Positions 43,501 through 56,589 of a stretch of DNA of 64,000 nucleotides are shown here, piece by piece. Below the pieces are notes generated by a model. It was given only the letters and a program-made list of their open reading frames with translations, did not search any database and was not told the origin of the DNA. The position numbers and the translations under genes are program-made. Source of the DNA: Malus domestica. Its lineage: Eukaryota > Streptophyta > Magnoliopsida > Rosales > Rosaceae. The DNA is taken from positions 39,323,001 through 39,387,000 of the forward strand of contig NC_091671.1 in NCBI RefSeq assembly GCF_042453785.1, written 5' to 3'. Numbering within the stretch: the first letter of the stretch is position 1; every line of letters begins with the position of its first letter.

Positions 43501-46500
43501 TGTCTAGTGATTTATCTTTTCTGTAAATGGTGCAGGTCTTGTTCAACATGAAAGCTCTTGGGACTTTTTGCAAATAGCTTTGCTTGCTTGCTTCTGTGCA
43601 ATTCATAACCATGGTTTTGAAATGCTATTTTCGTTCTCAGCAATTGTGCAGCATACACCTAGCCGTCCATTTGGATTTAGCATTTTGAAAGCTGGTCTGA
43701 ATAAATCAGTTTTGTTGTCAGTGTATGCGTCCTCAGCCATTCAGTACAGACATGATAATCCTTCTTATGGTATATTCATCCTTGCTATATTTATTTATTA
43801 TTTTGGTGAATTGGGCCAATCTGGTCTCTGATGATTGCAGAATTTGAAATTTGGTCTGAACCTTCTCAATTTGTCCCAAGTGATAATCTAGTGAATGCCT
43901 ACCTAGTTATTTGATAATATACTTTGGAATGCTACAAAGGCATATGGTGAAGTGTGCAATGAATATTTGATGAAATGGAAACAGATCCAATAAAACTAAT
44001 CGAAACTAGATATTGTAGGTTTCCTTATCCAAATTATATGTTTTTGGTTTTATGAATCAAGGTGTCTACAATCAACCTTGTATTTTAGGACCATATATGC
44101 TTGATGTTGACCCAATGCAGACCTTTTTCTGCTACCGCTGGTACTCTCCCTTTAATTACTGTTGACATTTATATTTTCTGATGTGTTCTCTCTTTCCAGA
44201 GAGAAGAATCGCATTATTCCTCAGTGCAATTGGGCAGAAGTTTTTATCTGTGTACAGATCATGTGGAACCTACATTGCCTTTCTAACGATTCTCCTTACC
44301 GTATACTTGGTGAGGCCCAATTATGTATCATTTGGATACATATTCCTTCTCCTTGTTTGGATCATTGGAAGACAACTTGTCGAGAGAACAAAAAAACGCC
44401 TTTGGTTCCCATTGAAAGCATATGCAATTATGGTGTTTATCTTTATGTATAGCTTGAGCAGTTTCCTGAGCATTGAGATTTGGTTGTCCAAGTTCATAGA
44501 CCTTTATTTTTATCTAGGCTATAACTCAGAAGCTTCATGTTTGAAAAATATTTGGGAATCCCTAGCAGTGTTGATTGTGATGCAACTTTATAGCTACGAG
44601 AGAAGGCAGAGCAGTTATAACAGGTCAGATGATGTCCATGTGTTAGAATTTGGAGTGCTTGGGTTTGTAAGGCGGTTTGTCATTTGGCACAGCAACAAGA
44701 TCTTGTTTATTGCAGTATTCTATGCATCTTTATCTCCAATAAGTGCCTTTGGCTTCTTTTATCTACTTGGCCTTGTCCTGTGTTCAACTTTACCTAAAGC
44801 TTCACATTTCCCATCTAAATCATTCTTGGTTTACACAGGATTCCTAGTAACGTCTGAGTACCTTTTTCAGATGTGGGGTAGACAGGCTGCAATGTTTCCT
44901 GGACAAAAGCAGTCTTATATTTCCCTTTTTTTGGGTTTCCGTGTATTTAAACCAGGCTTTTGGGGTCTAGAATCTGGCCTGAGAGGAAAAGTTCTGGTGA
45001 TTGCTGCATGCACTCTTCAATATAATGTTTTTCGCTGGTTGAAAAAGATGCCAAGTACTATCCTAAACAATGGAAAGTGGGAAGAGCCTTGTCCATTGTT
45101 TGTCTCAACAGAAGATGCCAATATCAATGGTTCCATCCCAAGGGAGGATAACAAGCCATCGACAGATTCTGAAGCCATTTCAGTGAAACGAGAAGGGGTT
45201 AGAAGCCAATCATGGCCCTTTTTTTCCCCTGGTTCATCGCAATCACCTAACCATGTGTCCCCTAGAGCAGGAGGTTCTGAGGGTAGCAGTAATAAATATT
45301 CATTTGGGTACATTTGGGGCAGCACCAAAGAGAGTCATAAGTGGAACAAGAAGCGGATTCTTGCCTTGAGAAAGGAGAGATTTGACACACAGAAGCTTAT
45401 CGCTAAAATCTATTTGAAATTCTGGATGGAGAATATGTTTAACCTCTTTGGTCTTGAGATAAACATGATTGCATTGCTTCTTGCAAGCTTTGCTTTATTG
45501 AATGCCATTTCTATGGTATACATTGCGTTACTTGCTACTTGCATTATTTTGAATCGGCAGAGTATCCGTAAACTATGGCGCATATTAGTTTTCCTGTTTG
45601 CATCCATTCTCATCCTTGAGTATTTTGCCATCTGGAGGAGTATGTGGACTCGAAATCAACCTGATGAGATGATTGCACAGTGCCATGATTGCTGGAAAAG
45701 CTCAACCATGTATTTCAGTTACTGCAAGTACTGCTGGTTAGGTATTACTCTCTTAGCCATCTGATGCATACACACATAGGTGTGCACGGGTACACACATA
45801 AACATACACGTGCATACTAAATTTCTTTAGTTTGCTGAATTGGGGAGTGTTGCAGAAAATTGATATGGATTATTGGCCCATTGTTAGACATGTTTTAAGA
45901 CGAATTAGTTTTTCTTTCTCTGACCTTATATCTTGTTTTCTTTTATGTTTCAGTTGTTATGTAGATCAATTTATTCCCTTAAATTATAACAATGTGTACC
46001 ACTTATGCTAGGACTTATTGTCGATGATCCGCGTATGCTTATCAGCTATTTTGCCGTCTTCATGCTTGCTTGTTTCAAACTTCGTGCTGATCAATTGTCC
46101 GGATTCTCGGTGTCATCTACTTACCGACAAATGGTATCTCAACGTAAAAATTTGTTTGTGTGGAGAGACCTCTCTTTTGAAACCAAAAGCATGTGGACCT
46201 TCTTTGACTACCTGAGGCTTTACTGCTACTGTCATCTGTTGGATCTTGTGCTAGCATTGGTTTTGATTACTGGAACAATTGAGTATGACATTCTGCACCT
46301 TGGTTATCTTGCTTTTGCACTGGTTTTCTTTCGGGTGAGACTTGAAATCTTAAAGAAGAGGAACAAGATATTCAAGTTCTTGCGCATATACAATTTTGCG
46401 CTTATTGTTCTTTCTCTTGCATATCAATCTCCTTTTGTGGGGGAGTCTTGTGCTGGAAAGTGTGAGACAGTAGATTACGTATTTGAGATGATTGGATTTT

Positions 46501-49500
46501 ATAAGTATGACTATGGATTTCGGATTACTGCAAGATCGGCTCTTGTTGAGATTGTCATTTTTATGCTGGTATCACTTCAGTCCTATATGTTCTCCTCCCC
46601 AGAGTTTGATTATGTTTCTCGATATCTTGAAGCCGAGCAAATTGGTGCCATTGTGCGTGAGCAAGAAAAGAAAGCTGCATGGAAAACTGCACAGTTAAAA
46701 CATATTCGTGAATCTGAGGAGAAGAAACACCAGCGTAACCTGCAAGTGGAGAAAATGAAGTCAGAGATGCTCAACCTGCAAACCCAACTCCACAGCACAA
46801 ACTCGGTTACTGATTGCGGTGACTCTCCTCCTGTCAGTGAAGGCCTGAGAAGGAGGAGGAATATTTCTCTTAACTTGAACAACGATTGGGGGACCTCTGA
46901 TAAAGAAGGATTACAACTGAAAAAGGAGCAGATACTTAGAGAGGATTCATTATATCCTTGTGAATTGCATGAATCTCCTGCACCAGTGAATATGGAAAAT
47001 CCAACAGGGATGGAGTGTGCGAGAGATTCAATAGAATCTCTGAACAGTGAGATCACTGAAGTTGAAGATGATGTTGCTGATGGCGTATTTTTCACTTCTT
47101 CAGAAAAGGACAAAGTTAAAGGGAAAGGGAAGGAAAGCCCACTAATATCTCTGCTAGGTGATGGTGTTTCCCAGGTACAGTCGATTGGAAATCAGGCAGT
47201 TAACAACCTTGTAAGCTTTTTGAACATTGATCATGAGTTTGATGTCAATGAGCACTCTTCTGTTGAGGATGGGGTGTATGATGAGATGGAGAGCCAGAAA
47301 GTTAAAGTGTCCTTTGACCGTTCATCTTCCCTGCAGTCTGACACGAGTTCTGATGCAACAAGTCTGCAGTTAGGAAGGATCCTCCGTCACATATGGTCCC
47401 AAATGCGATCCAACAATGATATTGTGTGTTATTGTTGTTTTATCCTTGTCTTTTTGTGGAACTTCAGTTTGCTTTCTATGGTGTATCTGGCGGCTTTATT
47501 CTTGTACGCACTATGTGTAAATTCCCGTCCAAGTTACATCTTCTGGGTTGTTATGCTGATTTACACAGAAATCTATATTTTGCTTCAGTATCTGTACCAG
47601 ATTATCATCCAGCACTGGGCTTTTAGTGTTACTTCAGACTTGCTTCGCGAGTGGGGATTTCCTGAACATAAAATCACATCTTCTTTTGTGGTCAGTTCAT
47701 TACCTCTCTTTCTTGTCTACGTATTTACCCTCTTACAGAGCTCTATAACCGCAAAAGATGGTGAGTGGATGTCGTCTACAGACTTCGACTTCTATAGGAG
47801 GAGTGCTTTGCATGGAAAAGATATTCCTATCAGCTATAGCTGGAGTCAGAAAACAAAGAAGTTTCTGCAAATAATGGAAAATGCAATTAAATCGATAATC
47901 AGAAGCTTCTTTAGGTACTGGAATTCACTGACACATGGAGCAGATTCCCCTCCTTACTTTGTTCAGGTGTCTATGGATGTGCGCTCATGGCCAGAGGACG
48001 GGATTCAGCCAGAAAAGATTGAGTCTGGAGTAAATCAATTGCTTAAAATCATTCATGATGAAAGGTGCAAGGAGAAAAACCCTAATCTCTGCCCTTTCGC
48101 TAGCAGGGTGCATGTCCAAAGCATTGAAAGGAGTCAAGAAAATGAAAATGTAGCCTTGGCTGTTTTTGAGGTGGTATATGCCTCTCCCATGACAGAGTGT
48201 GGTGATTCGATAGAATGGTACAAGTCACTTACTCCAGCAGCTGATGTTGCAAAGGAAATTCTTAAAGCACAGGATGCTGGGTTTGTTGAAGAAATAGGAT
48301 TCCCATACCCTATACTCTCTGTAATTGGAGGAGGCAAAAGGGACATTGATGTGTATGCATATGTATTTGGTGCCGATCTGACTGTTTTCTTTTTAGTCGC
48401 CATATTCTACCAATCCGTAAGAAAAAATAACAGCGAATTTCTTGACGTGTATCAGCTTGAAGATCAGTTTCCGAAAGAGTTTGTATTCATCTTAATGGTT
48501 AGTTATTTTTCATCATTTTCTGTCATGCTTTAGTAGTGAAAAATCAAGTACTTTAAGATCTATTGCAAAAAGCATGGGGTTACAAGTTTGAAGTTAAATA
48601 ACTCATCTTTTGTTCTTGGCTTACTATACCGAAACTATGGTGGAGGAATTTATTGCACTGTTTCCCTATCGGTCCATGAATTTATTTGATTTTATGGTTA
48701 ATAAGACTGAAATGTATAATATTATCTAAATTGCTAAAAGGTTAAATGATTTTTCGTGCAGATTATCTTTTTCTTGATTGTGCTTGACCGTATAATCTAT
48801 CTCTGTTCATTTGCCTCCGGAAAAGTGATTTTCTACCTTTTCAACCTCATCCTCTTCACATATTCAGTAACAGAGTATGCTTGGAACATGGAGCCTTCCC
48901 ACCATGCTGGAAGATTAGCACTCCGTGCTATATTTCTTGCGAAAGCAGTTTCTTTAGCACTGCAGGCTATCCAACTCCGACATGGAATTCCTCATAAAGG
49001 CACTTTGTACCGGCAGTTTTTGACTAGTGAGATTTCAAGAATTAATTATTTGGGATATCGACTATATCGCGCTCTGCCTTTCCTTTATGAACTGAGATGT
49101 GCACTTGATTGGTCATGCACAACCACATCTTTGACCATGTATGATTGGCTGAAAGTAAGTTTCTTAATCTATCTGCAACATTCCACCATGCTTAATCTTG
49201 CATAAAACTTCAAGTGTTGAGAACTATGCACTGAATTATCACTGGAGTACCGTCAGTTCTCATTACTGTGTTCGTTTATTGATATTGCTATCATCATTGG
49301 ATGGAAATGAATAATTTATACAGAAAATTAAAAGAGTGGAATCACACTGTGTGTTGAAATTAATGGGATGGTTAGATTTGTAAGAACCACCAAAGCTAGT
49401 CTATCTTATTCTCCCTATAAATACCTTTGTCAGGCCATCATTTGATTGCTTACAGTGTAACTATGGCTTTCTGTTTAGCTGGAGGACATACATGCAAGCT

Positions 49501-51188
49501 TGTACCTTGTCAAATGTGATGCAGTCTTGAATAGAGCAACGCACAAACAAGGAGAAAAGCAAACGAAAATGACCAAATGTTGCAACGGGATATGTCTGTT
49601 TTTCATATTGATTTGTGTTATTTGGGCTCCAATGCTGGTAAGTAACATTCGCCACACAGATACTGATTACCAAATGATATTTGTATCATAAGTTCATAAA
49701 GTAGATGGTTTTGCTCAGGTGATCTGGCACACACAAACAAGTAGACATCCTCACATGTGCTTTAATTATAAGTTTACTATCGAGTAGAAGAAACAGTTGG
49801 TTGCATTTCTGAACCATGCATCAAAAACTCCTTTGCTCCTCGCAGATGTACAGCAGTGGTAACCCGACGAACATTGAAAATCCCATCAAAGATGCCAGTG
49901 TTCAGGTTGACATTAAGACAGCGAGTGGAAGATTGACCCTGTATCAAACCACCCTCTGTGAAAAGCTCCAATGGGACAAACTTGACTCTGATGTTAATCT
50001 TGACCCTGAAGGTTACTTGGATACCTATAATAAGAAAGATGTCCAGTTGATATGTTGCGAATCTGATGCTAGTACTTTGTGGCTTATTCCCGATGTAGTT
50101 CAAACCAGATTCATTCGGTCCCTTGATTGGGATCCCAACATGGATATATCTTTCACTTGGGTACTTTCCAGGGACAGGCCCAAAGGCAAGGAAACTGTGA
50201 AATATGAAAGAAGTTTGGAGTCTCAGGATCTTCCGAAACAATCAGATGTCCAAAAAGTTCTCAACGGCTCCATTAACAGCTTTAGGATGTACAACATTTA
50301 TCCAAGATACTTCCGTGCTGGTTCTGGTGATGTCAGACCGTTGGAACTAGAGGTACCCTTTCTTGCATGTACATGTCTTACTAATTTGAGTACTACATAT
50401 CTGCTTCTTGCTGTTGTGTTTCTGCAGTAATCTTTATAGCAGTTGCAATTAATTTACAGGATAATTTTGTTAACGCGGACCTTGTTTTGAATCGTGCAAA
50501 TTATGAGTGGTGGTCCTTCCGTGACACCAATTCATCAGATATCAATGGATGTGGAGGTTTGACAGGACCGATGGCCATCATCGTATCTGAGGAAACACCG
50601 CCACGTAAGTTTACCAAAAGCATCATGTGTCATTTCTTATGTTCGTTTTCTGGCTTACTAACTCATATTTTCGGCTAAAATTGCTTTTATTCTTCATTTT
50701 CGGGTGTGCTATTCAGAGGGTATTCTTGGTGACACCCTTAGCAAGTTCAGCATTTGGGGTCTCTACTTAACATTTGTTCTTGCCGTTGGCCGCTTCATCA
50801 GACTTCAATGTTCCGACTTACGAATGAGAATCCCCTATGAGAACCTTCCTTCCTGTGATAGGTAAACACAACTTCATAAAAACTGGTCCTTCCTTTTATC
50901 AGAAGTGTTTTTGTTAGAATCACGTTGATATCTTTAATAACCCAGAATCACTTTTACAAGCGCTTTTGCTTATCTAAAAGCACTTCCAAACATGCCCTTA
51001 CATGGTCGGTTTGTTTGACATGGTTTCTGTATGTTTTTTTCTTGATGTATAGGTTGATAGCCATTTGTGAGGACATATATGCTGCAAGAGCAGAGGGTGA
51101 GCTTGGAGTTGAAGAGGTCTTATACTGGACACTGGTGAAGATTTACCGGTCACCACACATGCTGCTCGAATACACGAAACCGGATTAG
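37583..51188 (+). CDS. PIEZO: PIEZO mechanosensitive ion channel homolog, 2479 aa
   Basis: Twenty-one coding exons: 37583-37631, 37728-37808, 38446-38605, 38694-38854, 39196-39352, 39529-39715, 40288-40403, 41267-41351, 42262-42477, 42561-42738, 42957-43085, 43253-43426, 43536-43769, 44200-45741, 46012-48497, 48762-49154, 49479-49637, 49846-50352, 50460-50604, 50717-50861 and 51053-51188; 7440 nt with phases that agree. Most of the protein is repeated membrane helices (blade), e.g. FYLLGLVLCSTLPKASHFPS. A cytoplasmic coiled segment (YLEAEQIGAIVREQEKKAAW) is followed by acidic low-complexity linkers. Near the end are the extracellular cap (SGNPTNIENPIKDASVQVDI to YPRYFRAGSGD), the last pore helix (SIWGLYLTFVLAVGRFIR) and C-terminal EEVLYWTLVKIYRSPHMLLE. 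PIEZOs form trimeric cation channels opened by membrane tension; plant versions act in root-tip sensing and vacuole shape. Length equals the Arabidopsis protein. Confidence 0.94.
39754..39991. mobile_element. Inverted-repeat MITE in PIEZO intron 6
   Basis: TGTTAGCAACCTTCTCACTT at the left pairs with AAGTGAGAAGGTTGCTAACA at the right, and CTCATGCCACGTG with CACATGGCATGAG. The centre has two copies of TTTTAGTTTGTCAACCA. Confidence 0.8.
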
Positions 51189-51985
51189 TTCTCCTCTCGG
51201 TTTAACTTGCTGACATTAGGCTTCACTAACACCCTTTATAGTTGGAGGAATGCAACACAAATTCTTTTTCCGGCCATCGGAAACGCCGGCATTCATGCTT
51301 GTTCTTCATTTTTAGCACAGGATTCGCCTAATCGCAGAGGGATTAGTGGTTACATGTACACAATGTATTATTTCAAGAGTGATTTTGATCTGTCATATAG
51401 TCATTGTATATATAGTTCAATACAAGTTTGAGAAAAAAAAACCACAGAACTGTATTTCAAGAACAAGATTTTTGGTTAATTACGCTAACATCTCCCCCAC
51501 CTGCTCGAATACACGAAACCGGCCATGGAAAACGCCGGCGATCATGCTTGTTCTTCAGTTTCAGCACAGGTTCGCCTAATCGCAGAGGGCTTGGTGGTTA
51601 CATGTACACAATGTATAGTTCAATACAAGTGTAAACAAAGACTACATATCACTCGAACCTTTTGATACAAAAAAGAAGACACGAAAAATCGAAAAACTAG
51701 GGGCATTTCGATTGATTTTCCTGCATAAAACAGTACCAAAGTAACAAAACACGATGGAAACACAAGAAATACAACTCCGCGAGTATCATTTTCGGATCCC
51801 TTTCAGAAATAGACCGAAGACATTTATCCGAGCAACCTAGCAGCTGAAGTACAACAGAATTCCAGCATGAGCGCGGCTGGAGTGTATCAAAATTTCAACG
51901 CGCTATCAGGACGGACAAGAGACATCATTTCTACACAAAGCAAAACCTCGCAACAAAATTTTCTCCGGTGATCTTTCAACATGAG
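51189..51985. repeat. PIEZO 3' region with a partial second copy of the last exon
   Basis: About 51498-51640 repeats sequence from 51163-51425: CTGCTCGAATACACGAAACC, AAACGCCGGC, TCATGCTTGTTCTTCA, TCGCCTAATCGCAGAGGG and GGTTACATGTACACAATGTA. The second copy lacks an internal part. The remainder is the 3' UTRs of PIEZO and of MBD4 (minus strand). Confidence 0.8.
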
Positions 51986-53801
51986 CTACTCAACATCTTC
52001 TTTACCAGTGATAACAGCACTTTGATCCTCATTCTTTTTCTTTTTAATTTTTTTGCGGCTGCTATCAGAACCCTTTTTACCAAAAATCTCAGGAACGGTG
52101 TCTTCCATTACCTTTGGGGCTGCGAAGTCGAAATCTGAAGCGGATATGCCTTCAAACATGGGGTTTTCTTTTAAAAACGCTGCCACCTGATTTTGTGATC
52201 TCAATCTTTTCCCCTTGGGTGTAATATAATACGCATCCAGTTTGGAATAATCTTTTCTAACCACCAAGTGCCTCTTGAAACCTTCTGGGGTCTTCGGAAG
52301 GTCAGGCTTATCAATGACCCAGGTCCTAGTAGCATTGTACTCCATATCGGCAACATCGTCACAAGTCACACCAGATTTCTTGTTGCAATAAAAGGGTTGC
52401 GTACTGATTTTGCTCCTGATTTCCTCAAACTCTTCTTCTGAATGAATCACTCTCCATTTCTTGCATTCTGCACATTGTGCAGCATATACATCAATCGAAC
52501 TTGTCCCTATATTTGGTTTCTGTCAAGAGAATCCAAATGGATTTAGCACATTCAAAGATTTAGTCATCCAAATCACAACTGGATGCAAAACCCAACAATA
52601 TCATTTCATCAAACTACTCATTGAAATGAAATTCAAAATCCTAAAAGAAGCATACGTACCAAATAGCATACAATTATAAGAACACAATAGAAAGTGCGCA
52701 ATGTATCCCAACCCCAATTCAATGTTATGCCAGAGCTCGTTTGAAAGTGCTTTTAAAATGGCTGAAAACGCTTTTGGTAAAAATGTTTTTGGAACCAATC
52801 CTCAGTAAAAATGCAAGTAATATTAGAAAAGCACTTTAAAGTGCTTTCTGAAAGAAGCACATAATTGATGCTTCTTGCAGAAAGCACTTAGTACTTTAGT
52901 AACCCAATAACATTTCTCTAAAAGCGCTTTCAGTCAATTTAAAATCACTTCCAAACGAGCCCTAAGGCTTCTCGATATGAGCATTCATCTATAATTCATG
53001 TCATCATGCAATAATCGTAGTTACTCCAACACCAACCCTCTTTCATGCTACGCTAATTGCTAAAGGCTCCCTGGCATGAGTGCTATAATCACAGTTACTC
53101 CAAACTGAACTTCTTAAGAATCTCACCGAATCTCTGAGCTAAACACTTTCAACAACATTTATGCAGTAAAAACAACAGATTGCTCATCACTTGCCAGTGA
53201 ATTGAAGAAGCACATTTAACACATAAATTACACGCATGCTTCGAACAAGTTTCAAAATTTAAGATCTAAGCTTATATGATAATCCATCCCTCTTAATAAA
53301 AGTTCCATAATTCTATCTTTGCTAAATTTTAACATTTTACTGACATTAAAAAATTAATGTGAATTGGGTCAATTAGCACTAATTCCTCAGTTAATTATTC
53401 TTCAAAAACTCAGAAACCCAATTCCGATGAGCAATTCCCAATGACATGCAGAGCCTTTTCGAGCTCGATTTCTAAAGATTTTCCATCTGGGTTCCGATGA
53501 AAAGAAAATTCAAGCACAAACTAATCTGGAAATGCAATCATATTGAGCTGGAATCAGTTTAAATTTATGTTCTTTCAGCTCCCAAATTACTAATATAAAT
53601 GAAAGAAAAAAAACCTTTTATTTTCCTCTCAGTTTCTTTCATTTTCCCGCGTTTTCTCGGAAACCAAACAGACCACGATTTTAAAATTTCACCGGCAACG
53701 AACGAAAATCAGATGAGATATTGACGAGGGTGAAAATATTGGATCGAGGATTATATTCGTACCTTGGACGACGACGTTTTAGTCGTTTCTCGGCCGTCCA
53801 T
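51986..53801 (-). CDS. MBD4: MBD4-like methyl-CpG-binding protein with CW zinc finger, 190 aa
   Basis: Exons in transcript order: 53801-53763 and 52519-51986; 573 nt. The first exon (MDGRETTKTSSSK) is my choice because its ATG is in phase with the acceptor at 52520 and its donor (TCCAAG then GTACG) is sound; an upstream ATG in another frame is less likely. CW-type zinc finger about residues 22-75: Cys pair in QCAECKKWR, then FYCNKKSG and VTCDD, with conserved TRTWVI. The MBD domain (about 80-140) contains KTPEGFKRHLVVRKDYSKLD and YYITPKGKRLRSQNQVAAFL. The tail is basic (KKGSDSSRKKIKKKKN). This is the small plant MBD class (MBD1, 2, 4 and 12 type), not the animal MBD4 glycosylase. It is a likely nuclear chromatin reader; target preference is unproven. 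Confidence 0.85.
52733..52962. mobile_element. MITE, GCTCGTTTGGA family, copy 3 (MBD4 intron)
   Basis: Starts GAGCTCGTTTGAAAGTGCTT and ends AAATCACTTCCAAACGAGCC. Inner TGGCTGAAAACGCTTTTGG pairs with AAAGCGCTTTCAGTCA. It is longer than copies 1 and 2 because of extra AAGCACTT-rich sequence in the centre. Confidence 0.75.
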
Positions 53802-54497
53802 TTCGTGCTTCGCCGGCTTCTGAAAAATTCTCTCTTTTTTCCGAATCTTGCCGAACAGCCCGAGGAGGAGGATGACACCATATGTGCCCAATTCGGTTCC
53901 TCCGTTTATCTTTGGACCAGAATGACGGTTTGACCCTTCAATTGTCCACATCTTGTATTAAAAATTAAAAATTAAAAATTAAAATAATAATGAATTATGA
54001 CACAAGAAATGTTGGATTGTGTCACTTAGTACTACGGTTTAGTGGTATTCTTCTTCACGTGTAAGTGAAATGTTTTAGGTTCTATTATCGCTAAATGCGA
54101 ATTTGAATCACATTGTTATTAGCTCAACCTTAGTCCGTTCTCCCACCCCCTTAGTTTAAATAATATCATTTATTAAAAAATTGTTGCCTTGTATCAAAGG
54201 GTGTTGTCAATTTGATTTTCAGAGGATAACAATTTTTTTTTATATATTTCATTTTTTTTTTCAAACTCAGAATGCGTGAGTAGAAATTAAACACTCTATC
54301 CACTAACACTACATGCGATAATTCATTTCTTTTGTAAATGCACCCACATCAAAAAAATGATTTGCTTCATTTGGACTTAATAGATATTATATTCCAAAAT
54401 CATGATTGCAAGAAATTATTTTTTTAAATCAAATTAATAAAAAATCAAATATTTTTTTAATCTCTACAATTAAAACAATATACAAAAAAAGTCAAAA
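53802..54497. other. MBD4 leader/promoter and spacer with decayed repeat
   Basis: About 53802-53950 is the MBD4 leader side. Around 54030-54340 a stretch (CTTCACGTGTAAGTGAAATG) resembles the decayed element near 8155. No gene seen. Confidence 0.4.
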
Positions 54498-54502
54498 AGT
54501 AC
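54498..54502. other. Target-site duplication (AGTAC)
   Basis: AGTAC recurs at 58259-58263 directly beyond the other LTR. Confidence 0.95.
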
Positions 54503-54884
54503 TGTTGATGCACAAAACCGGATGGTCTTGGTACAACGTAAATCCGACCGTGAATCTGCATGTAATGTAAATGACACAAGAGTTATCGTGGTTCACCCCA
54601 AGGTTTGGGCTACGTCCACACTGATTGTATTATATTTCTCTGAGAAGTGAGGGGGAGAGAGAGCTCTGGAAGTGAGAGCGTTGAAAGGGCTGAGAAGGCT
54701 CCAGAAATGGCCTTTGAGAGTGAGAGTGAGGCCTCTCCCAATTGTTAGGGTGAGGAGCCCTTTTATAGAATAAGGGCTCCTCACTTATTACATATATGCC
54801 CCTTCCTTTATCCCATAATTACATTTAAGTCCCCTGAGTATTTGTACGAGATCTAAATACGAGGCCCTAAATATGGTATAAACA
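54503..54884 (-). repeat. LTR of the minus-strand element (3' LTR)
   Basis: Plus strand begins TGTTGATGCACAAAACCGG and ends TATGGTATAAACA. On the minus strand TTCTATAAAAGGGCTCC (about 54755-54772) is a good TATA-box candidate. Confidence 0.95.
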
Positions 54885-55094
54885 GTAGTCCCCTAAGTCT
54901 TCAGTCAAGAGAGTCTTTTGGCTGGAGACTTGAAATTCAGTCCATGTGTGGGCCGAAGTAACTAGACGTTGTCTTGAACTGATGCCCGATATGAGGCGGT
55001 GCTCAAAGTGAAATGATGCTCATCCAGAAGTAGCACATGTTGTGAGGTTGCTCGGCTTGTGGCTTATGTTGCCTTGGTTGGCTCAACTTGTGGC

Positions 55095-55340
55095 GTTGAA
55101 GGTGAGGGAGTCCCTTTTATAGAATAAGGGCTCGCTCCTCAATACATGAATGATGGGCTAGAGTTGATGCTCGCGGCGAGGCGGTTGCTCAGCTGGCGGC
55201 GTTTCTCTCTAATGAAGATGAGGGAGTCCCTTTTATAAAATAAGGGTTCACTCCTCAGCACATGAATAATGGGTGCTCTCTAATGAAAGTGAGGGATTCC
55301 CTTTTATAGAATAAGGGCTCACTCCTCAATACATAAGTGA
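55095..55340. repeat. Three repeats of an LTR-like TATA module
   Basis: GTCCCTTTTATAGAATAAGG (or a one- to two-base variant) occurs at about 55109, 55226 and 55298, each followed by a TCA/GCTCCTCA stretch, matching the TATA part of the LTR. Confidence 0.75.
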
Positions 55341-55479
55341 TGGGCTAGAGTCTCCCAAGTATTTTTTATGAGGCCCAGTTGAGGTTATGGGCTAGAGTCT
55401 CCCAAGTATTTTTTATGAGGCCCAGTTGAGGCCCAATATATGGTACATAATGTAGTCCCCCAAGTCTTCGGTCAATAGA

Positions 55480-55765
55480 GTCTGTTGGCTGGAGACTTCA
55501 AATTGAATCCATGTATGGGCCGAAGTGGTGGTTGTTCGGAGGCGATATTTGTATACCTTGCACTGAAGCTTTGTAGGTGAAGCTTTGCAAGTGAAGCTTT
55601 GAAGCTAGAGCTCTGTAAATAGAGTCTGTTGGCTGGAGACTTCAAATTGAATCCATGTATGGGCCGAAGTGGTGGTTGTTCGGAGGCGATATTTGTATAC
55701 CTTGCACTGAAGCTTTGTAGGTGAAGCTTTGCAAGTGAAGCTTTGAAGCTAGAGCTCTGTAAATG
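55480..55765. repeat. Tandem duplication of about 144 bp
   Basis: GGCTGGAGACTTCAAATTGA through TTGTTCGGAGGCGATATTTG to GAAGCTAGAGCTCTGTAAAT occurs twice in a row, the second starting about 55630. The second runs into further AAGCTAGAGCT(C/T)T units to 55870. Confidence 0.9.
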
Positions 55766-55875
55766 AAGCTTTTAAAGCTAGAGCTTTTGTAAATGAAGTC
55801 TTTGAAGCTAGAGCTCTTGTAAATGAAGCTTTTGAAGCTAGAGCTCTGTAAATGAAATCTTTGAAGCTGATTTGA

Positions 55876-56070
55876 CATGAGTGATGCTCATGCATGTTTA
55901 TGTTGATTGACATGAGTGATGCTCATGGATGTTGTCATGAGTGATGCTCATGAATGTTAACATGAGTGATGCTCATGAATGTTGACATGAATGATGGTCA
56001 TGAATGTTTATGTATGATTGTCATGAATGATGCTCATGAATGTTTATGTATGAATGACATGAGTAGTGCT
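55876..56070. repeat. Short tandem repeats (GACATGAGTGATGCTCATG)
   Basis: About seven copies of a 24-36 bp unit containing ATGAGTGATGCTCATG followed by AATGTT. Each unit is itself partly palindromic (CATGAG...CTCATG). Confidence 0.85.
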
Positions 56071-56180
56071 CATGTATAATTTGGAGTACTAGGCGTACTT
56101 GTGATGACCTGGTTGGTGCTATTTCAAGCCTATGGGCCTTTGCCCTCCACAACATGTCAGCCCATTTGTTTTGGGCTTTT

Positions 56181-56226
<46 letters not shown>

Positions 56227-56589
56227 CTGATGGGGTTTATATATATTACCCTCTGATGGGGTTTATACAAATATCTCCGAAAGATACGAAACATAAATTA
56301 CATCATTCTGGTGGGGTGTTTTTTCCTTGCTTTTGCAGTGTCCCCATGTGCCTCCCATTTGTTTTCGCCTTTGTTTTCTCTAAAATGATAGCTGCTTTGG
56401 ACAGCCTTTCCGACATCACCCATTTGCTTTTCTCTGGCTTTCAAAAAATAGGAACATGCATCTTTGGTGGTCGACAAAAGCAAAAGTATAATCCTTTCCT
56501 TTCTCTTTTAGCTTTTGCTTTTGTTTATGTTTCTCACTTTTCTCTTTTCTTTTTATTTCCTCGATCTGCTCAGTGCTCCCTCCGTTTGA

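Noticed and set aside
53681-53951. Alternative first exons of MBD4 starting MVSSSSSG or MWTIEGSN
   Set aside because: The first is out of phase with the CW exon or reads through the splice donor; MDGRETTKTSSSK at 53801 is in phase with a good donor.
55876-56070. Regular repeats resembling a CRISPR array
   Set aside because: Plant nuclear DNA, units and spacers too similar and variable in length, located inside an LTR element with no cas genes.
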